Source: Gymnopus androsaceus JB14 (taxonomy: Eukaryota > Basidiomycota > Agaricomycetes > Agaricales > Omphalotaceae). From it: a stretch of 64,000 bases of DNA. The stretch spans positions 100,625 through 164,624 of the forward strand of contig ML769500.1 in NCBI GenBank assembly GCA_009733575.1, read 5' to 3'. The notes under the pieces were generated by a model, which did not search any database, was not told the origin of the DNA, and worked only from the letters and a program-made list of their open reading frames with translations. Position numbers and translations under genes: made by a program. This document shows positions 24,878 through 38,664 of this stretch, in pieces (within the stretch, counting starts at the first letter, position 1; each line of letters opens with the position of its first letter).

Positions 24878-26549
24878 CTAGACAGACGGATAGCGTAGAT
24901 ATACATCGAAACCAGCTTGTTCGAGCTCTGGAAAATTGGTACGAAAGAACTCTGGAAAAGTTGTTCGAAAACTACCGGGACCCACCACAAGAGTCAAGCT
25001 TTGCAAGCCAGACATCTTGACTTTGGTCCCCGAAGGAGATACGACTCTATCAACCAAGCATCGAGCCTTGATCAGCTTACAGATGCATAAAGCATTCATT
25101 GCGAGGAACACCCCAGATCTTCCATCCCAGCTCCAAGGAGCGAAGATTGGGAGCAAGGCATGAACCATCTTCCTTTGGTTTTAGATATTGTAAGAATGAT
25201 TCCAGGTCGCTGAGTGATTTCAATGTTGATAGCTAGGTTGACTATGGAGAGGTGGTGAGGTGCCATGAAATTGAACAGTGCCTGCTGCAGGACGACTGGG
25301 AATACCAGCCACTCGAAAAGTCTGCAGAGTACAATGTGAATCATGAAGTACCGAGGAGAGGTACGAGGTTACAAACGAAAGGGGATGGTCCTCAGTGAGG
25401 ATCCCCAAGTCGGTCAAACAAGGCAGACGAAGGAAGCGCCAGGCTTCTAGGTTGGAAAGTGCTGGACGATACAGTCAGCTTCGAAAGTGCTGAGCTATAA
25501 CATCTTTGCCCTTGCAGCAACGCATCCCTTCTGCATCCTCCGAAAGAAGGAAGCCCTTCACTTCCAATATTTTGAGCACAGGAAGTCGACAAAGCAGGTG
25601 CCCGAATGACTTTCCAGTGAAGGAAACAAGGGACAACTCGGTTATGTGCTGAGAGATCGACAGTAAGACCCGACCAGGAAAAATGATCGGCTGAAAAGGA
25701 TGTTTAGTCGCGGAAAGGGCGTGAAGAGATTGGATGAATTCCAAGACTTGACTTCCATTGGGCGTCAGAGCCCCAAGGTGTTCCAGAGCAGGGAAGTCTG
25801 CGAGACTTGGCTGATACATACGTAAATATCCTGAGCCACTTGCCAGCAGCACCCGGGGCACTCGGAATGTTTAGAATGGCACGGCGCCACCTCGTCGAAT
25901 TCTTCAACAGGATACCCATCCCGTCGATGTGATTCTCCATGCTACGAGCAGGCACGTCGTAACGGAAATCTAGCAAATTATCACCCGAGTATAAGATATA
26001 CTTCGTGAAGATTTCAAGTACTCCAGGTGTGTCAAGTGCCTTGGAAGAAATTCTGAGGGTTGACCAGAGATTCGGCCGTGAATGTACAAATGTTCGCCAG
26101 AATGAACAGACCCAAGAGAGCTCGAGTGCTGGCCAAAACCGGGACTCTGCATCGGCTGGATCTTCCAACAGAGATAGGTTATAAACCTCCTCCGTTCCTC
26201 TGTTTGGCAACATATTGTGAATATTTCGTTCAGGACTTCTGGTGGCAATGTTCGGATGGGTGACGAGATGAAGGATTGAGCACTATCGTAGCGGCGCTGT
26301 AAAGCATCTCTTGCATTCTCGTAAACTGAGAAGCAGATGATCTATCTCTGCAATTGCGTTGTCGTATGCAGCAAGGGTATCTGGGGCCTCCGCGAGGAAA
26401 GCGCTAATCTGCTCGACCTCAGAGGAAGAGGCAGGAAGATTGAACCCCGCTCGCAGCCGAGCGGAAATGGAATGGTGTAGTTCATGCACGGGCTGGTTAA
26501 TAAAATGGTCTGACCTCGAGAGACAGTCGTTACAAAAGAAGGAAGACAT
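24878..26549 (-). pseudogene. F-box/LRR-like pseudogene, copy C
   Basis: Minus-strand paralogue of copy B, full length. It starts MSSFFCNDCLSRSDHFINQP at 26549, runs through a coiled segment and MPPEVLNEIFTICCQT (about 26245), SRFWPALELSWVCSFW, then LRR-like sequence to FRTNFPELEQAGFDVY (about 24900). Frame changes near 26290, 25740, 25480, 25330 and 25150 break it. It keeps TATA-like TTATAAGCGCCAAGTT at about 26575-26590. It converges on the caspase-like gene. Confidence 0.88.
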
Positions 26550-27201
26550 CGATGCAAATAAGAAAACGAACTTCAACTTGGCGCTTATAATTATATATGG
26601 ACCGGTCTGTGCGAGTGACAAGTGGACTGGTCTTATTCGGAGCACGGATCAGAAATGAAAGAACCCTGTCAGTTGATAAGGTACCTGCGTAACACTCGGA
26701 AGTTGCTACCGGCGGCAGGAAATAGGTAAGATTTTACAAAGAAATTACAGGTCACCTGCACAGTCACAAAGCACGCTTTTGTGACTGTTCTAGCCCTTCC
26801 TGGACCTTTCGAGGAACTTTTCCATGACACTGCAATGAGGCGCAATTTCTGCGCAATTTCTGCACTGACAGCTCAGAACTGCTTCGACTGGGGACTTCAA
26901 TCAGCCAGATATCTCAGATTGGATGCAACGATGCCCGATTTCTGTGCCAACAGCTCATGCTTGGCTAGATATCTTGGATTGGATCTAGAGAAGAAGGATA
27001 CTTGAAACCAAGGACATGAGATGTTCCAGCAGTTTGGGACTAGGATAGTCCTTCAGGGAATACCTTGGATACAAGAAGGCATTCCAGAAGCTGTTCCAGC
27101 AGTTCCAGCAGTTCGGACAATAGAAGTTGAAGAAAAAAGAACAGGTAGCTCCTCGGGTCAGGTATGTCTATCTGCACTTCTATCTTTTCTCCAGTTCACT
27201 C
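26550..27201. other. Gap between F-box copy C promoter and unknown gene
   Basis: Holds the copy C promoter at its left end, duplicated words at about 26845-26865 (GCGCAATTTCT twice), and short GTTCCAGCA iterations at about 27085-27115. No gene seen. Confidence 0.5.
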
Positions 27202-28236
27202 ATGTCTCCCTTGATAGCCATCCAGGACCTTCTCAATCCTATGCAGCATCCCCCAGTGGCTATACCAATTTCTAGTCTCCTGAATCCCGCTCCTCAGAAT
27301 GCAGCTCCAGTAGAAAATCAATCTGTAAACACTTCCAGTGAATGCACAGTTCTCCATAACAACTACAAGTTGACTCGGAAAACAACTCTTTCTGTCGTGT
27401 ATTGCTATCCTGTGGATGCTGTTTTGGAGTATCCCGAAACTGGTGTAGATGGAGGAGAAGTTGTGGGACATTTGTTTGCAATGAAAGAAGATGCTTGGTT
27501 TAGTCCTAGCAGGGACTTTGCATATTCTCGTGGAGAACCCAGTGGCAAGGCTAAGGAGACTGTTACAGTACCGTTGTTGGTAGACTCTGTTACAGGCGAG
27601 CCAGTTCCTTGTATTACCAGACATGCTACCTGTATGTCGATATGGAACTTTGAATTGATTTAACTTAATCTTTCCTTGAAACTTGAAGGTCTAGGAGTCA
27701 AGGTTTGCCCGTACTCTGATCTACAAGATGCCCAAAACCCCCATTCTTCTCCAACCAGAAGTCAGGTCTCTCAACGTATGCGTCAGAGCAGAGAGCAGGA
27801 GATGGAGTTCTCTTCACCTCAGCGAGACATTTTTGATTGAACTTCTGCTTATTATACAGCCTTGCATCGAACAGGTTGTTCAGCCTCTGCTGATGAAGCC
27901 TCAAGTGAAATCCTGCCCAGTAATATGGAGAGACTTGCTCTAAGACGTGGATATCCTGACGTGCAAAATTGCTGTGAAGAATGTCTAGTCTATAGCTTGA
28001 GTTTTGAAGGCACTCCTTACATAAAGTAAGGCAAATTAACGTTTGATGATCTCCTTATACCCTTTGAACATATCTGTTGCAGATGCGAATATCATTCAAG
28101 ACACTCAAATCGTGATCATTTCTTTGATAACACGATAGGAAACGGTCGTTTTGATATAGAGTACTTGGAGGCTTTGTTAACGGGAGATATCAAGGAGGTC
28201 AGACGAATGGAGCTAGAAGCTGAAAGCGAAGGTTAG
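27202..28236 (+). pseudogene. Truncated gene of an uncharacterised Agaricomycete family
   Basis: Starts MSPLIAIQDLLNPMQHPP. One intron (about 27634-27689) joins ITRHAT to CLGVKVCPYSDLQDAQNPHS; another (about 28029-28080) joins YIK to CEYHSRHSNRDHFF. The tail reads GRFDIEYLEALLTGDI. Full-length family members, as I recall them, go on for several hundred more residues with further Cys/His motifs. Here the frame ends at 28236 in what would be a splice donor (GGTTAGTG), and I see no continuation. A TGA at 27838-27840 interrupts DIFD-TSAYYTALHRTGCS where CGA is expected. Function unknown; possibly DNA-binding and transposon-linked (inference). Confidence 0.6.
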
Positions 28237-28543
28237 TGCATGCTGCAGCACTGGGCAAGGCACATCGTGTATAAATCAGGGGATGCGTTATTCCTACACA
28301 CCACCCAACCAAGCTCCAAGAGACAAGTCCAGATGACATGGTCTCGCTGCCAAGGCGGAAAGTCTGTGTTCTGCAAAAGAGCTACATTACAAAATGTAAG
28401 CTCTGGATGAAGAACAAAACATGAGTCGCAGACAGGAAGGCAGTGTGTGCTGTTGACGGCGAGGCTAGGATATGCATCCACACAGTGCTGTTGATAGTCT
28501 CGATGACGTTAACGCTCTTATATCCTCGCTTGTGGTATGACCA
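28237..28543. other. Short gap before the 919-bp element
   Basis: Nothing recognised. The 9-bp target duplication copy GTATGACCA occupies 28535-28543. Confidence 0.5.
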
Positions 28544-29462
28544 GGAAAAATCTATTCAGCAACCCGCTTTCTCCGAGAAACCACGGGTTCCTCGGGAAAC
28601 CCTCTCGAAAAAGTGACTTGAGGGTTTCTCTGACGACCGGCCGAAACAGGCACCCACTAGGAAGCGCCCAAGCATACAGGAAAGAATTATTCATACAAAA
28701 ACCGCTATTTCAATAAATTCCAAGCTTTCAGACTCACAACTGCACAATCAAAGCTGGATTGGTCCAGCACTAAACTGCGCACAAAGGTCCATCAGAGGGT
28801 GGAGATGCAAGAAAAGGGCGATTCGGGCATGCGAAACCTGAGGGAGCGGACAAAAACGCGTGTCAGAACACGCGTGCTCATTGTCCTCTGCTTCATGGTA
28901 AATGATAATGTATCTGCATTTTATGTAGTTATAAAGCCTATTGAACGCGTCGCAAAATTTCTTGCCGTGTTTACTTCCTAGAGGTGATGCAGACAACATG
29001 CCCAATAACCTGAATTCGGAATCTGAGCGAACTGACAAACATCTGGCCATAGAGGAGCTTGGCAGCCTATGCATATGTGAAAGATGTGGTGCAGGAAGAT
29101 GTGGCACAGAAAGAGCACAAGGTGTCGAGATTCCAGAAAGCTCGTTTACTTTCATTAGGATAACATTAAGTAGAAGAACACTGAAACGCACCTTTGGATT
29201 CAATTTTACCGGTCCGCTGCCTTGATTTGTCTACAAAGCTTTGAGGAGTGACAATAGAAATTGATATTAGCTCAAAGATAAAAAGCCCACCTAAGGGCCC
29301 GCCATTCAAAGTTTGAAGGTCTGCGCGATGTCATTGAAGTTGGAGATCACACCGGCCGGTGATGGTGTTACTAAGCCGAGCCAGCACCCGGGTTCCTCAA
29401 TAGTCAGGGTTTCTCCAAGGGGGGGTTTCTCTTAGAAAGGGGGTTTCCCAATAGATTTTTCC
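28544..29462. mobile_element. 919-bp non-autonomous DNA transposon (MULE-like)
   Basis: Perfect 9-bp direct repeats GTATGACCA flank it (28535-28543 and 29463-29471). The ends are inverted repeats: GGAAAAATCTATT at the left and AATAGATTTTTCC at the right (13 of 13). Imperfect pairing extends some 60 bases further through GAGAAACC / GGTTTCTC words. No transposase is encoded. A 9-bp duplication fits a Mutator-like (MULE) non-autonomous element, although some other superfamilies give 8-9 bp. The element was partly included in the downstream tandem duplication. Confidence 0.85.
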
Positions 29463-29580
29463 GTATGACCACACCAAGCGTACGGTTCTCGTATAGTGAC
29501 TTTTGATTGTATCCGGCGTCAAATAAAATCTATGAATATAGGTTCAGCGCAACAGAAAGAGTCAATAATGTTGCAATGTG

Positions 29581-29922
29581 TTACCCAGAATTACAAAGTG
29601 CAGTATGTAGAGCCTTGCTGTGATCACATCCTACCAGAATATCAAGTCGAGAAGGAGCAGATGCATCAACTACCCCAATTGCCGCTAAAGCTGATGATCC
29701 CACAATCAGAGCAGAGTCGTGAATCATAGCGGCACGGAAAATTTGCCATTCTGGAAATATGAAGCTCGATTTGAGAATGTGTAGGACATCCAAGGGATCG
29801 AGTTTAGAATTCGGGACAACAGAGTTGTCATTAATACGATAGGGTATTTCCTGCAGTTCACTGAGGGGAATGGGGTCCAGAGTGACCGAATCAGGTAGAG
29901 CAGAGTAAGGAGGCAGGTCCAT
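29581..29922 (-). CDS. Hypothetical protein, possible nucleotidyltransferase-like N-terminus
   Basis: Begins MDLPPYSALPDSVTLDPIPL, then a helical stretch and ALIVGSSALAAIGVVDASAP, LDILVGCDHSKALHTAL. The GSSALA...LDILV pattern is weakly like the glycine-serine/acidic motif of nucleotidyltransferase-fold proteins. The ORF ends soon after, so it is truncated or continues past an unseen intron. The second copy in the tandem repeat (about 31500-31850) is broken by single-base indels. Not recognised with confidence. Confidence 0.35.
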   Translation of the reverse strand: MDLPPYSALPDSVTLDPIPLSELQEIPYRINDNSVVPNSKLDPLDVLHILKSSFIFPEWQIFRAAMIHDSALIVGSSALAAIGVVDASAPSRLDILVGCDHSKALHTALCNSG

Positions 29923-30008
29923 GCTGAGACATTAACTCCTATCGATTACAAGTATAAATACCTCAACCGCAGCTCACGGACGCAGAACCAACATCTTTAT
30001 TCCATATC

Positions 30009-30276
30009 ATGTCTGCCGACTATCTTTTCCGCAACCGCTTCAGGTTTGATCATGACGCACTTGATATTGTAACGCAGGAGACATATGCAATGACTCCGGT
30101 AAGCAAGCACAACATACTTCAATAGCGTGTTTAACGAGTAACAGGCTTACCCTCGCATATACCAATGTTATTTTTTCGCAACTGGTATCGGCAACTGCAC
30201 CCAAGTACCTGTCACACTAGTCCATGGCAAAGTTATCTATACATCGGTCGCTGATCTTGAAGTTCGTCCTGACTAG
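30009..30276 (+). CDS. Small hypothetical protein (73 aa), tandem copy 1
   Basis: Two exons (30009-30098 and 30145-30276) around a 46-base intron with clean GTAAGC...CAG ends give 73 residues. It starts MSADYLFRNRFRFDHDALDI and ends TSVADLEVRPD. TATA-like TATAAATA lies about 55 bases upstream. No signal peptide or known domain is seen. Its frame and splice sites are identical in copy 2. Confidence 0.6.
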
Positions 30277-30687
30277 CCGGGATGGAGTGGGACAGAGTAC
30301 TGAAATCGATATTTGCAAGCAATTCAATTGTTCACGGCGAAGTTCTTCGATTCAATGACAGCCCAATGCGGCACAGAAGTTAAAGCAAAAACATAAAGTT
30401 CTTTTATAGACATCTTATTAGTTTTATTGAAGGTCAAAATCCAACGCAAATGGAGACGGTGGGGTAGACAAAAGACCGGAAAAATTGTCATTGTTTCATG
30501 TATAAGCAGAAACGTGGCTAACGTGGAGCGCGGGAAAATTTTTACCTAGAGTGGTCTTTTTGGTGGATTTTTGTCCGATCGCTGCAGACAGGCCCTCCCT
30601 TCCCTTCGGTCAGAGTCGGGGACATAATAAGGACCGGTCGAAGCAAGCTGACCGCGGTCTGTGCCACCGAGCAGCCGTCCCGTGCGC
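30277..30687. other. 3' part of tandem unit 1
   Basis: Downstream sequence of the 73-aa gene up to the duplication junction at 30687/30688. No further gene supported. Confidence 0.45.
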
Positions 30688-32605
30688 ACAAAAGGTCCAT
30701 CAGATGGGTGGAGATGCAAGAAAAGGGCGTATTCGGGCATGCGAAACCTGAGAAGCGGACAAACAAAAACGCGATGTCAGAACACGCGTGCTCTATTGTC
30801 CTCCTGCTTCCATGTGTAAATGGATATTGTATTGCCATTTTATTAGTTAAAAGCCTATTGAACGCGTCGACAAAATTTCTTGCCGTGTTTATTCTAGAGG
30901 GATGCAGACACATGCCCAATAACCTGATTCCGGAATCTGACGAACTGAACAAACATTCTGGCCATAGAGGAGCTTGGCAGCCCTAATGCATATGTGAAAG
31001 ATGTGGTGCAAGAAGATGTGGCACAGAAAGAAGCACAAGGTGTCGAGATTCCAAAAGCTCGTTTACTTTCCTTAGGAATAACATTAAGTAGAAGAACACT
31101 GAAACGCACCTTTTGGATTTCAATTTATACCGGTCCGCTGCCTTGATTGTCTACAAATGCTTTTGATGAGTACAATATGAAATTGATATTAGCTTCAAAA
31201 GTATAAAAGCCCACCTAAGGCCCGCCATTCAAAGTTTGAAGGTCTGCGCGATGTCATTGAAGTTGGAGATCACAACCGGCCGGTGATGGTGTTTACTAAG
31301 CCGAGCCAGCACCGGGTTTCCTCATAGTCAGGGTTTCTCCAAGGGGGGTTTCTCTTAGAATAGGGGTTTTCCCATAAGATTTTTCCCGTATGACCACACC
31401 AAGCGTCGGTTCTCGTATAGTGACTTTTGTTGTATCCGGCGTCAATAAAATCTAGAATATAGTTCAGCGCAACAGAAAGAGGTCAATAATGTCAATGTGT
31501 TACCGCGAATTACAAAGTGCAGTATGTAGAGCCTTGCTGTGGATCCACATCCTAAACAGAAATGATCAAGTCGAGAAGGAGCCAGATGCATCCAACTACC
31601 CAATTGCCGCTTAAAGCTATGATCCACACAATCAGAGCAGAGTCGGTGGGATTCATAGCGCCAGTGAGAAATTTGCATTCTGTGAATATGAAGCTCGATT
31701 TGAAAAGTGTAGGACATCCAAGGGATTCGAGTTTCAGATTCGGACAACAAGAGTGTCATTAATACATAGGGTAGTTTCCTGCAGTTCACTGAGGTAATTG
31801 GGTCCAGAGTGACCGAATCAGGTAGACAAGTAAGGAGGCAGGTCCATGCTGAGACATTAACTCCTATCGATTACAAGTATAAATACCTCAACCGCAGCTC
31901 ACGGACGCAGAACCAACATCTTTATTCCATATCATGTCTGCCGACTATCTTTTCCGCAACCGCTTCAGGTTTGATCATGACGCACTTGATATTGTAACGC
32001 AGGAGACATATGCAATGACTCCGGTAAGCAAGCACAACATACTTCAATAGCGTGTTTAACGAGTAACAGGCTTACCCTCGCATATACCAATGTTATTTTT
32101 TCGCAACTGGTATCGGCAACTGCACCCAAGTACCTGTCACACTAGTCCATGGCAAAGTTATCTATACATCGGTCGCTGATCTTGAAGTTCGTCCTGACTA
32201 GCCGGGATGGAGTGGGACAGAGTACTGAAATCAGATATTTGCAAGCAATTCAATTGTTCACGGCGAAGTTCTTCAGATTCAATGACAGCCCAATGCGGCA
32301 CAGAAGTTAAAGCAAAAACATAAAGTTCTTTTATAGACATCTTATTAGTTTTATTGAAGGTCAAAATCCAACGCAAATGGAGACGGTGGGGGTAGACAAA
32401 AGACCGGAAAAATTGTCATTGTTTCATGTATAAGCAGAAACGTGGCTAACGTGGAGCGCGGGAAAATTTTACCTAGAGTGGTCTTTTTGGTGGATTTTTG
32501 TCCGATCGCTGCAGACAGGACCCTCCCTTCCCTTCGGTCAGAGTCGGGGACATAATAAGGACCGGTCGAAGCAAGCTGACCGCGGTCTGTGCCACGAGCA
32601 GCCGT
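30688..32605 (+). repeat. ~1.9 kb tandem duplication, unit 2
   Basis: Second unit. It starts with the right part of the 919-bp element (right end about 31392, again followed by GTATGACCA) and ends at about 32605 where GCAGCCGTCCCG passes into unique sequence. Confidence 0.92.
31934..32201 (+). CDS. Small hypothetical protein (73 aa), tandem copy 2
   Basis: Identical in exon structure and sequence to the gene at 30009 (exons 31934-32023 and 32070-32201). The first ~1.1 kb of the unit differs by indels but this gene does not. Confidence 0.6.
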
Positions 32606-32764
32606 CCCGTTGGACCTCTCATTGTTCTCTACGTATAGATGCCCTTCGTCGAACCTCATATTTCCTTGCATCCTCTCACTTTCAGAATTCACTTAGAGCT
32701 CGATAACGAGCTTCTTTGTTTTTCACCCACCCTTACCCTACTGTTCTGTAGTTCATTTCGCCAG
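32202..32764. other. 3' part of tandem unit 2 and unique spacer
   Basis: The tandem unit continues to about 32605 and unique sequence follows. Nothing recognised. Confidence 0.45.
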
Positions 32765-32830
32765 AAGACATCGATGCAATAGATGCAATATGAAAGCGAA
32801 CTTGGCGCTTATATACGCGATTCGATGGCA
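32765..32830 (-). promoter_or_regulatory. Detached copy of the F-box promoter/start
   Basis: Read on the minus strand: TATATAAGCGCCAAGTTCGC, then TGCATCGATGTCTTC. This matches the TATA-to-ATG segment of F-box copy C, and of copy A in part. After the ATG the coding similarity ends at once. It is a promoter fragment left by a rearrangement, or captured upstream of something else. Confidence 0.65.
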
Positions 32831-32850
32831 AAAAAAAAGGCGCGAGTGTA

Positions 32851-35112
<2,262 letters not shown>

Positions 35113-35231
35113 TGTAATAAATGAGGAATAAAAAAGAGTGAGGACAGTCACAAAGGAGTTGCGTGATGAGCAATACCACGTTTGACTTACATCAGACTCG
35201 ACTAAATTTTCTTTTATCTCTACTAATACCC

Positions 35232-36224
35232 ATGGTCGAGGCTCCAGATTCTCCTCGTTCCTTTTCTTCAGGTCTATCCGGATCGCCGCCCATGCTCGAT
35301 GCATCAACGCTATCCATCCTAGACTCTTTCCTATCTTCAAAGATCGAAGAGGAGCAACTCTTCAATCAAATCGCTACTCGGGCTCCAGCAGCAGCATTAG
35401 CCGGCCTTTCCGTCGATATCGACGACGAAAACGCAGACGAACGACCAATGTTAAGCGTCGACGAATACAAAATTGCCTTTGGCGAAGACTGGCAACTCAG
35501 CCAATTCTGGTTAGTAACTAGTTTGTACCTATTGCTAATTATTACCTGCTAGTATAGATCGAGGACACCTCGGACCCTTTGGATCTTTTGGGCAAGCACG
35601 CCCATTATTCATTTCCCTTCCGTACTGACATTCGCTCTTCACAGGTACACTACCCCATTCGCCAACAGACTCGCTGAATCCATATACCAAATCTGTCCAG
35701 ATTCATCCACCAACGTAGCATTCCTCTGCTGCCCGACGGGTTTCGTCGCTTTCCAACATCTCTATGGACCCAGAAATACTACACGTTTGCTCGAGTTCGA
35801 TCAGCGTTTCTCGGTGCTCGCACCTGAACTGTTCGTTCCTTATGATATCAATGAACCCGATGATTTTCCCGATAGTTTAAAGTGCTCTGTGGATATTGCT
35901 GTTGTGGACCCGCCTTATTTGAATGAGGTATGTATGCCAACCAGCCCTTTATTTAACTACATCTCACCTTCCTTCGTTTAGCGCACCAACCAAAAACTCG
36001 CACAAACCCTCCGCCAAATCCTCCGTCCAAACGGCAAACTCATCATACTCACATCCAAATCAGTAGAGCCCGTTTTACACGAAATCTACTCCGAGGCTCC
36101 ACTCGGTCCGTTACGCGAATGCGCGTTGGTAGTTGAGCACGGTAGGCTAGCGAATGATTTTGCCTGTTGGGGTTCGTGGAATGGCGCAGAGAACTTTGGG
36201 GAGGAGTTTGCTGAGGAGTATTAG
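35232..36224 (+). CDS. EFM5: EEF1A lysine methyltransferase, Efm5/EEF1AKMT1-like
   Basis: SAM-dependent methyltransferase of the N6AMT2/Efm5 group, which methylates a lysine of translation elongation factor eEF1A. Three exons 35232-35509, 35645-35927 and 35982-36224 total 804 bases (267 residues), with GTTAGT and GTATGT donors. Landmarks: LSVDEYKIAFGEDWQLSQFW across intron 1, YTTPFANRLAESI, FLCCPTGFVAF, LEFDQRFSVL, the catalytic VDPPYLNE at the end of exon 2, then LRPNGKLIILTS and FACWGSW. I chose the ATG at 35232 because it directly precedes the acidic lead usual for the family. Intact. It is divergent from the Esa1-like gene with about 120 bases between starts, so the two likely share a promoter. 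Confidence 0.9.
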
Positions 36225-36807
36225 ACGTCTCTGTCTCTTGTTTAGATTTTCATTCTATAGACGTACTTGGACCCCGAAGATGCGCGCGCTAAACCTCTCA
36301 ATTCGATACCGCATGCCATTGAACGCGTCTAAGAAATACGCCTGACAGGTGGCATGGCTGTACCGGCGGTACCGCAGAACTTGGAGCGACTCAACTTCCT
36401 CATGCTATCGGCAAGTTCTGCCAACGTCTCGACAACAGGTGATGAATGTCATTTTATCTCTTTTGTAGAACTCAATCTGTCCCAAAGTTCATGGGAGTGA
36501 AGAGTGTGACCTTAACCTTGCCCTTACAGCCTAACTCAAATTTGGTGTCTTATCTTTCTCGGATCATGATTGTCACCGTCGTTCCCTACCATCGTTCCCG
36601 CCTGTCATTGCCCGACTCCTTTAGAATTTGAAAATTTTACAGCTATTGCGAAGCAGGAAGCGGCGGGTGCGTATAAATTATGGGCTAAAACCTCAACTTC
36701 CTTCCCTAGATCTCCTACTAGAAAGCCAAGTGAAGTGGTATTCATTCTGTTTCGTACTACTCTACCTTACGATTCTTCTCTACAGTACTTATTTGAACAT
36801 TGTACAA
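36225..36807. other. Gap between EFM5 and His-rich paralogue
   Basis: An open stretch at about 36260-36330 has no recognised relative. A TATA-like TATAAATT at about 36672 may serve the next gene. Nothing else seen. Confidence 0.4.
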
Positions 36808-37522
36808 TGCTCAGCAAAGGGGCTATTGCGGGGATATGTGTAGGAGTGGGTGAGTCCGAAGTTTCATCCTTCATTCTATCTATGTATACTATACAGTTCC
36901 TCACAAACCATACAGTGGTCCCCGTCTTGACTCATTATCATTATCTTACTGGGCATACCACAGGACTAGTCAACGAACAACAGTCAAGGCGCCGTTCGAC
37001 TGTCCAACCTGCGTCGGAACATCACCAAAAGCCTCATAAACCTCTTCCAAAAATTTCAACCTCAAGCTCGAAGCAAAAGACAGCGAGTGGTTCTCGTTTA
37101 ATCCAGCAATACCCGCTGTCGGACGTGCCAGTAAGCACGACCCCGGAGCCGCATCACCATCACCACCATCATCATCATCATCATGAGCCTACTGGTACTC
37201 ACCACCATAGCAATCCGGATCCGAGTCATGCTCAATCCCATGATCTTGGAGGACACAGTCACGACGGTGGGTTTTCTGGAGGGCATTCTCATGGTGGGGA
37301 TGGCGGGGGGTCATCATGGGTAGGCGGGGATGGTTGGAGGATCGTCATGGGTGGGCGGGGATGTTGGAGGATCATCTTCGGGGGGCGGGGATGCTGGAGG
37401 ATCATCATGGGTGGGCGGGGATGCTGGAGGATCATCATGGGACTGGTGGGGATGTTGGAGGATCATCATGGGGAGGCGGGGATGTCAGCGGTGGAGGGGG
37501 ATGGAGTGGAGGGGGGTTCTGA
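36808..37522 (+). pseudogene. His-rich/Gly-rich single-pass membrane protein, paralogue 1 (frameshifted)
   Basis: Member of the small family best seen at 44.2 and 45.9 kb. MLSKGAIAGICVG (about 36807-36848) is the first half of a transmembrane helix, cut by an intron. After the acceptor near 36915 the second half and YWAYHRTSQR match paralogue 2. One base later the other frame gives YPLSDVPVSTTPEP, then eleven consecutive histidines (about 37152-37185) and GHSHDGGFSGGHSHGG. A ~30-bp minisatellite encodes GGDAGGSSWVG-type units in shifting frames and ends in GGGGWSGGGF and a stop at 37522. No clear signal peptide exon was found. At least two indels break it. Confidence 0.5.
37300..37480 (+). 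repeat. ~30-bp GC-rich minisatellite
   Basis: About six imperfect copies of a unit containing GGCGGGGATG and GGAGGATCATCATGGG, spaced mostly 30 bases. Two spacing changes (about 37330 and 37440) switch the reading frame. In one frame it codes Gly/Ser/Trp/Asp-rich repeats. Confidence 0.85.
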
Positions 37523-38664
37523 CGCGTACTATTTTGACCAACTCGGATGCTTCGACGTCTTCATCAAAGCCTACTAAGTTATCTACTCTAAATTATAAAT
37601 AATTATCTATATTTCCTGTTTCACAGCATCCACTCGCATCGATTTCACACTGCAAGTTCAACAGCTTCTGTTCAATAGAGCAAATCTAGTAGTACTTATA
37701 GTGCTTACGGATACAGCACCGAGACAGCTAGTGAAGTATCATGAACCGAAAATCTCTTGTAGGCCAAACTTTGATTAAAAACTTCAGAAACGCGAAAACA
37801 GTCCACTGGTTCGATAATAAATGTGGTACATCGATCTACAGCTTTGGCATTATCATGACTTGAAAGAATTAACTTCACCTTCCTCACCCCTCTAGTAAGT
37901 AGTTCTGGCATTAATATAGTACAGTACATTTGATTCTTAAACACCAGTGAAATAAGTATAAGTACCCAGCCGTGTAATCAGTGTATCACGAGCAAGCTGT
38001 TAGAGATGTCTGGTTAACATCTTCCTTTCCGCTCCTTACGCAGTCACATGATGCATCGATTCTTGCAGTGGCCTCCCTCAGTGCGACTGCTCAGACCCTG
38101 GCACTGGCCGGCCCAGGGGGTATTGCCACTTGGGACAGCTAAACGGCCATGCTGACCCTGATTTTGCTGGAGATTGCGAAAAGTCTTGCGGAGATGAAGG
38201 TACCGTCGTGTCCAGAAAACCGCAATTATTAAAACTAAGGACCACCGAAACAATCGCTGTAACATTTTTAGAGAAAGATTCAAAGAATATATTCGCATTA
38301 GAACTCACACAACGCAAGACAGCATATGAAGCGGTTTCTTCATGTAAATGACATTGTCGATGTCCCAAGCTGGAAAGGAATCGTGAGCTGAAAGTATTCA
38401 TCAGAAACGAGAGGTTCAGATCGCTCACTCCAGATTATACTTAGGGCGGTCAAATACTCAATACCAGGAGAAGAGAGAGAGGGAGGATTTACTGGTAGTA
38501 CCTTTCACCTCGCATCCTTATGATCCTCCAAATTGCACCCCTATGTGCGTGCAAACTTGCCAAGGAAGGTCTTGGGCAGTCTTGGGTATCTCAGCTCTAT
38601 CATGGCATGCATTCAATCGCTATTCAGATTTATTCCATCTTGCGTGATTGCAGTGAGATTATTT
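37523..38664. other. Gap without recognised gene
   Basis: AT-rich to 38000, then a mixed region with open stretches on both strands at 38078-38428 that lack any recognisable feature. I see nothing supportable. Confidence 0.45.

Larger units (their letters stand above)
28778..30687 (+). repeat. ~1.9 kb tandem duplication, unit 1
   Basis: Near-identical to 30688-32605. The break lies inside the 919-bp element: CGCACAAAGGTCC at 28778 matches GCGCACAAAAGGTCC at 30688. Differences in the first ~1.1 kb are almost all single-base insertions or deletions. From about 29935 onward the units agree almost perfectly. Confidence 0.92.
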
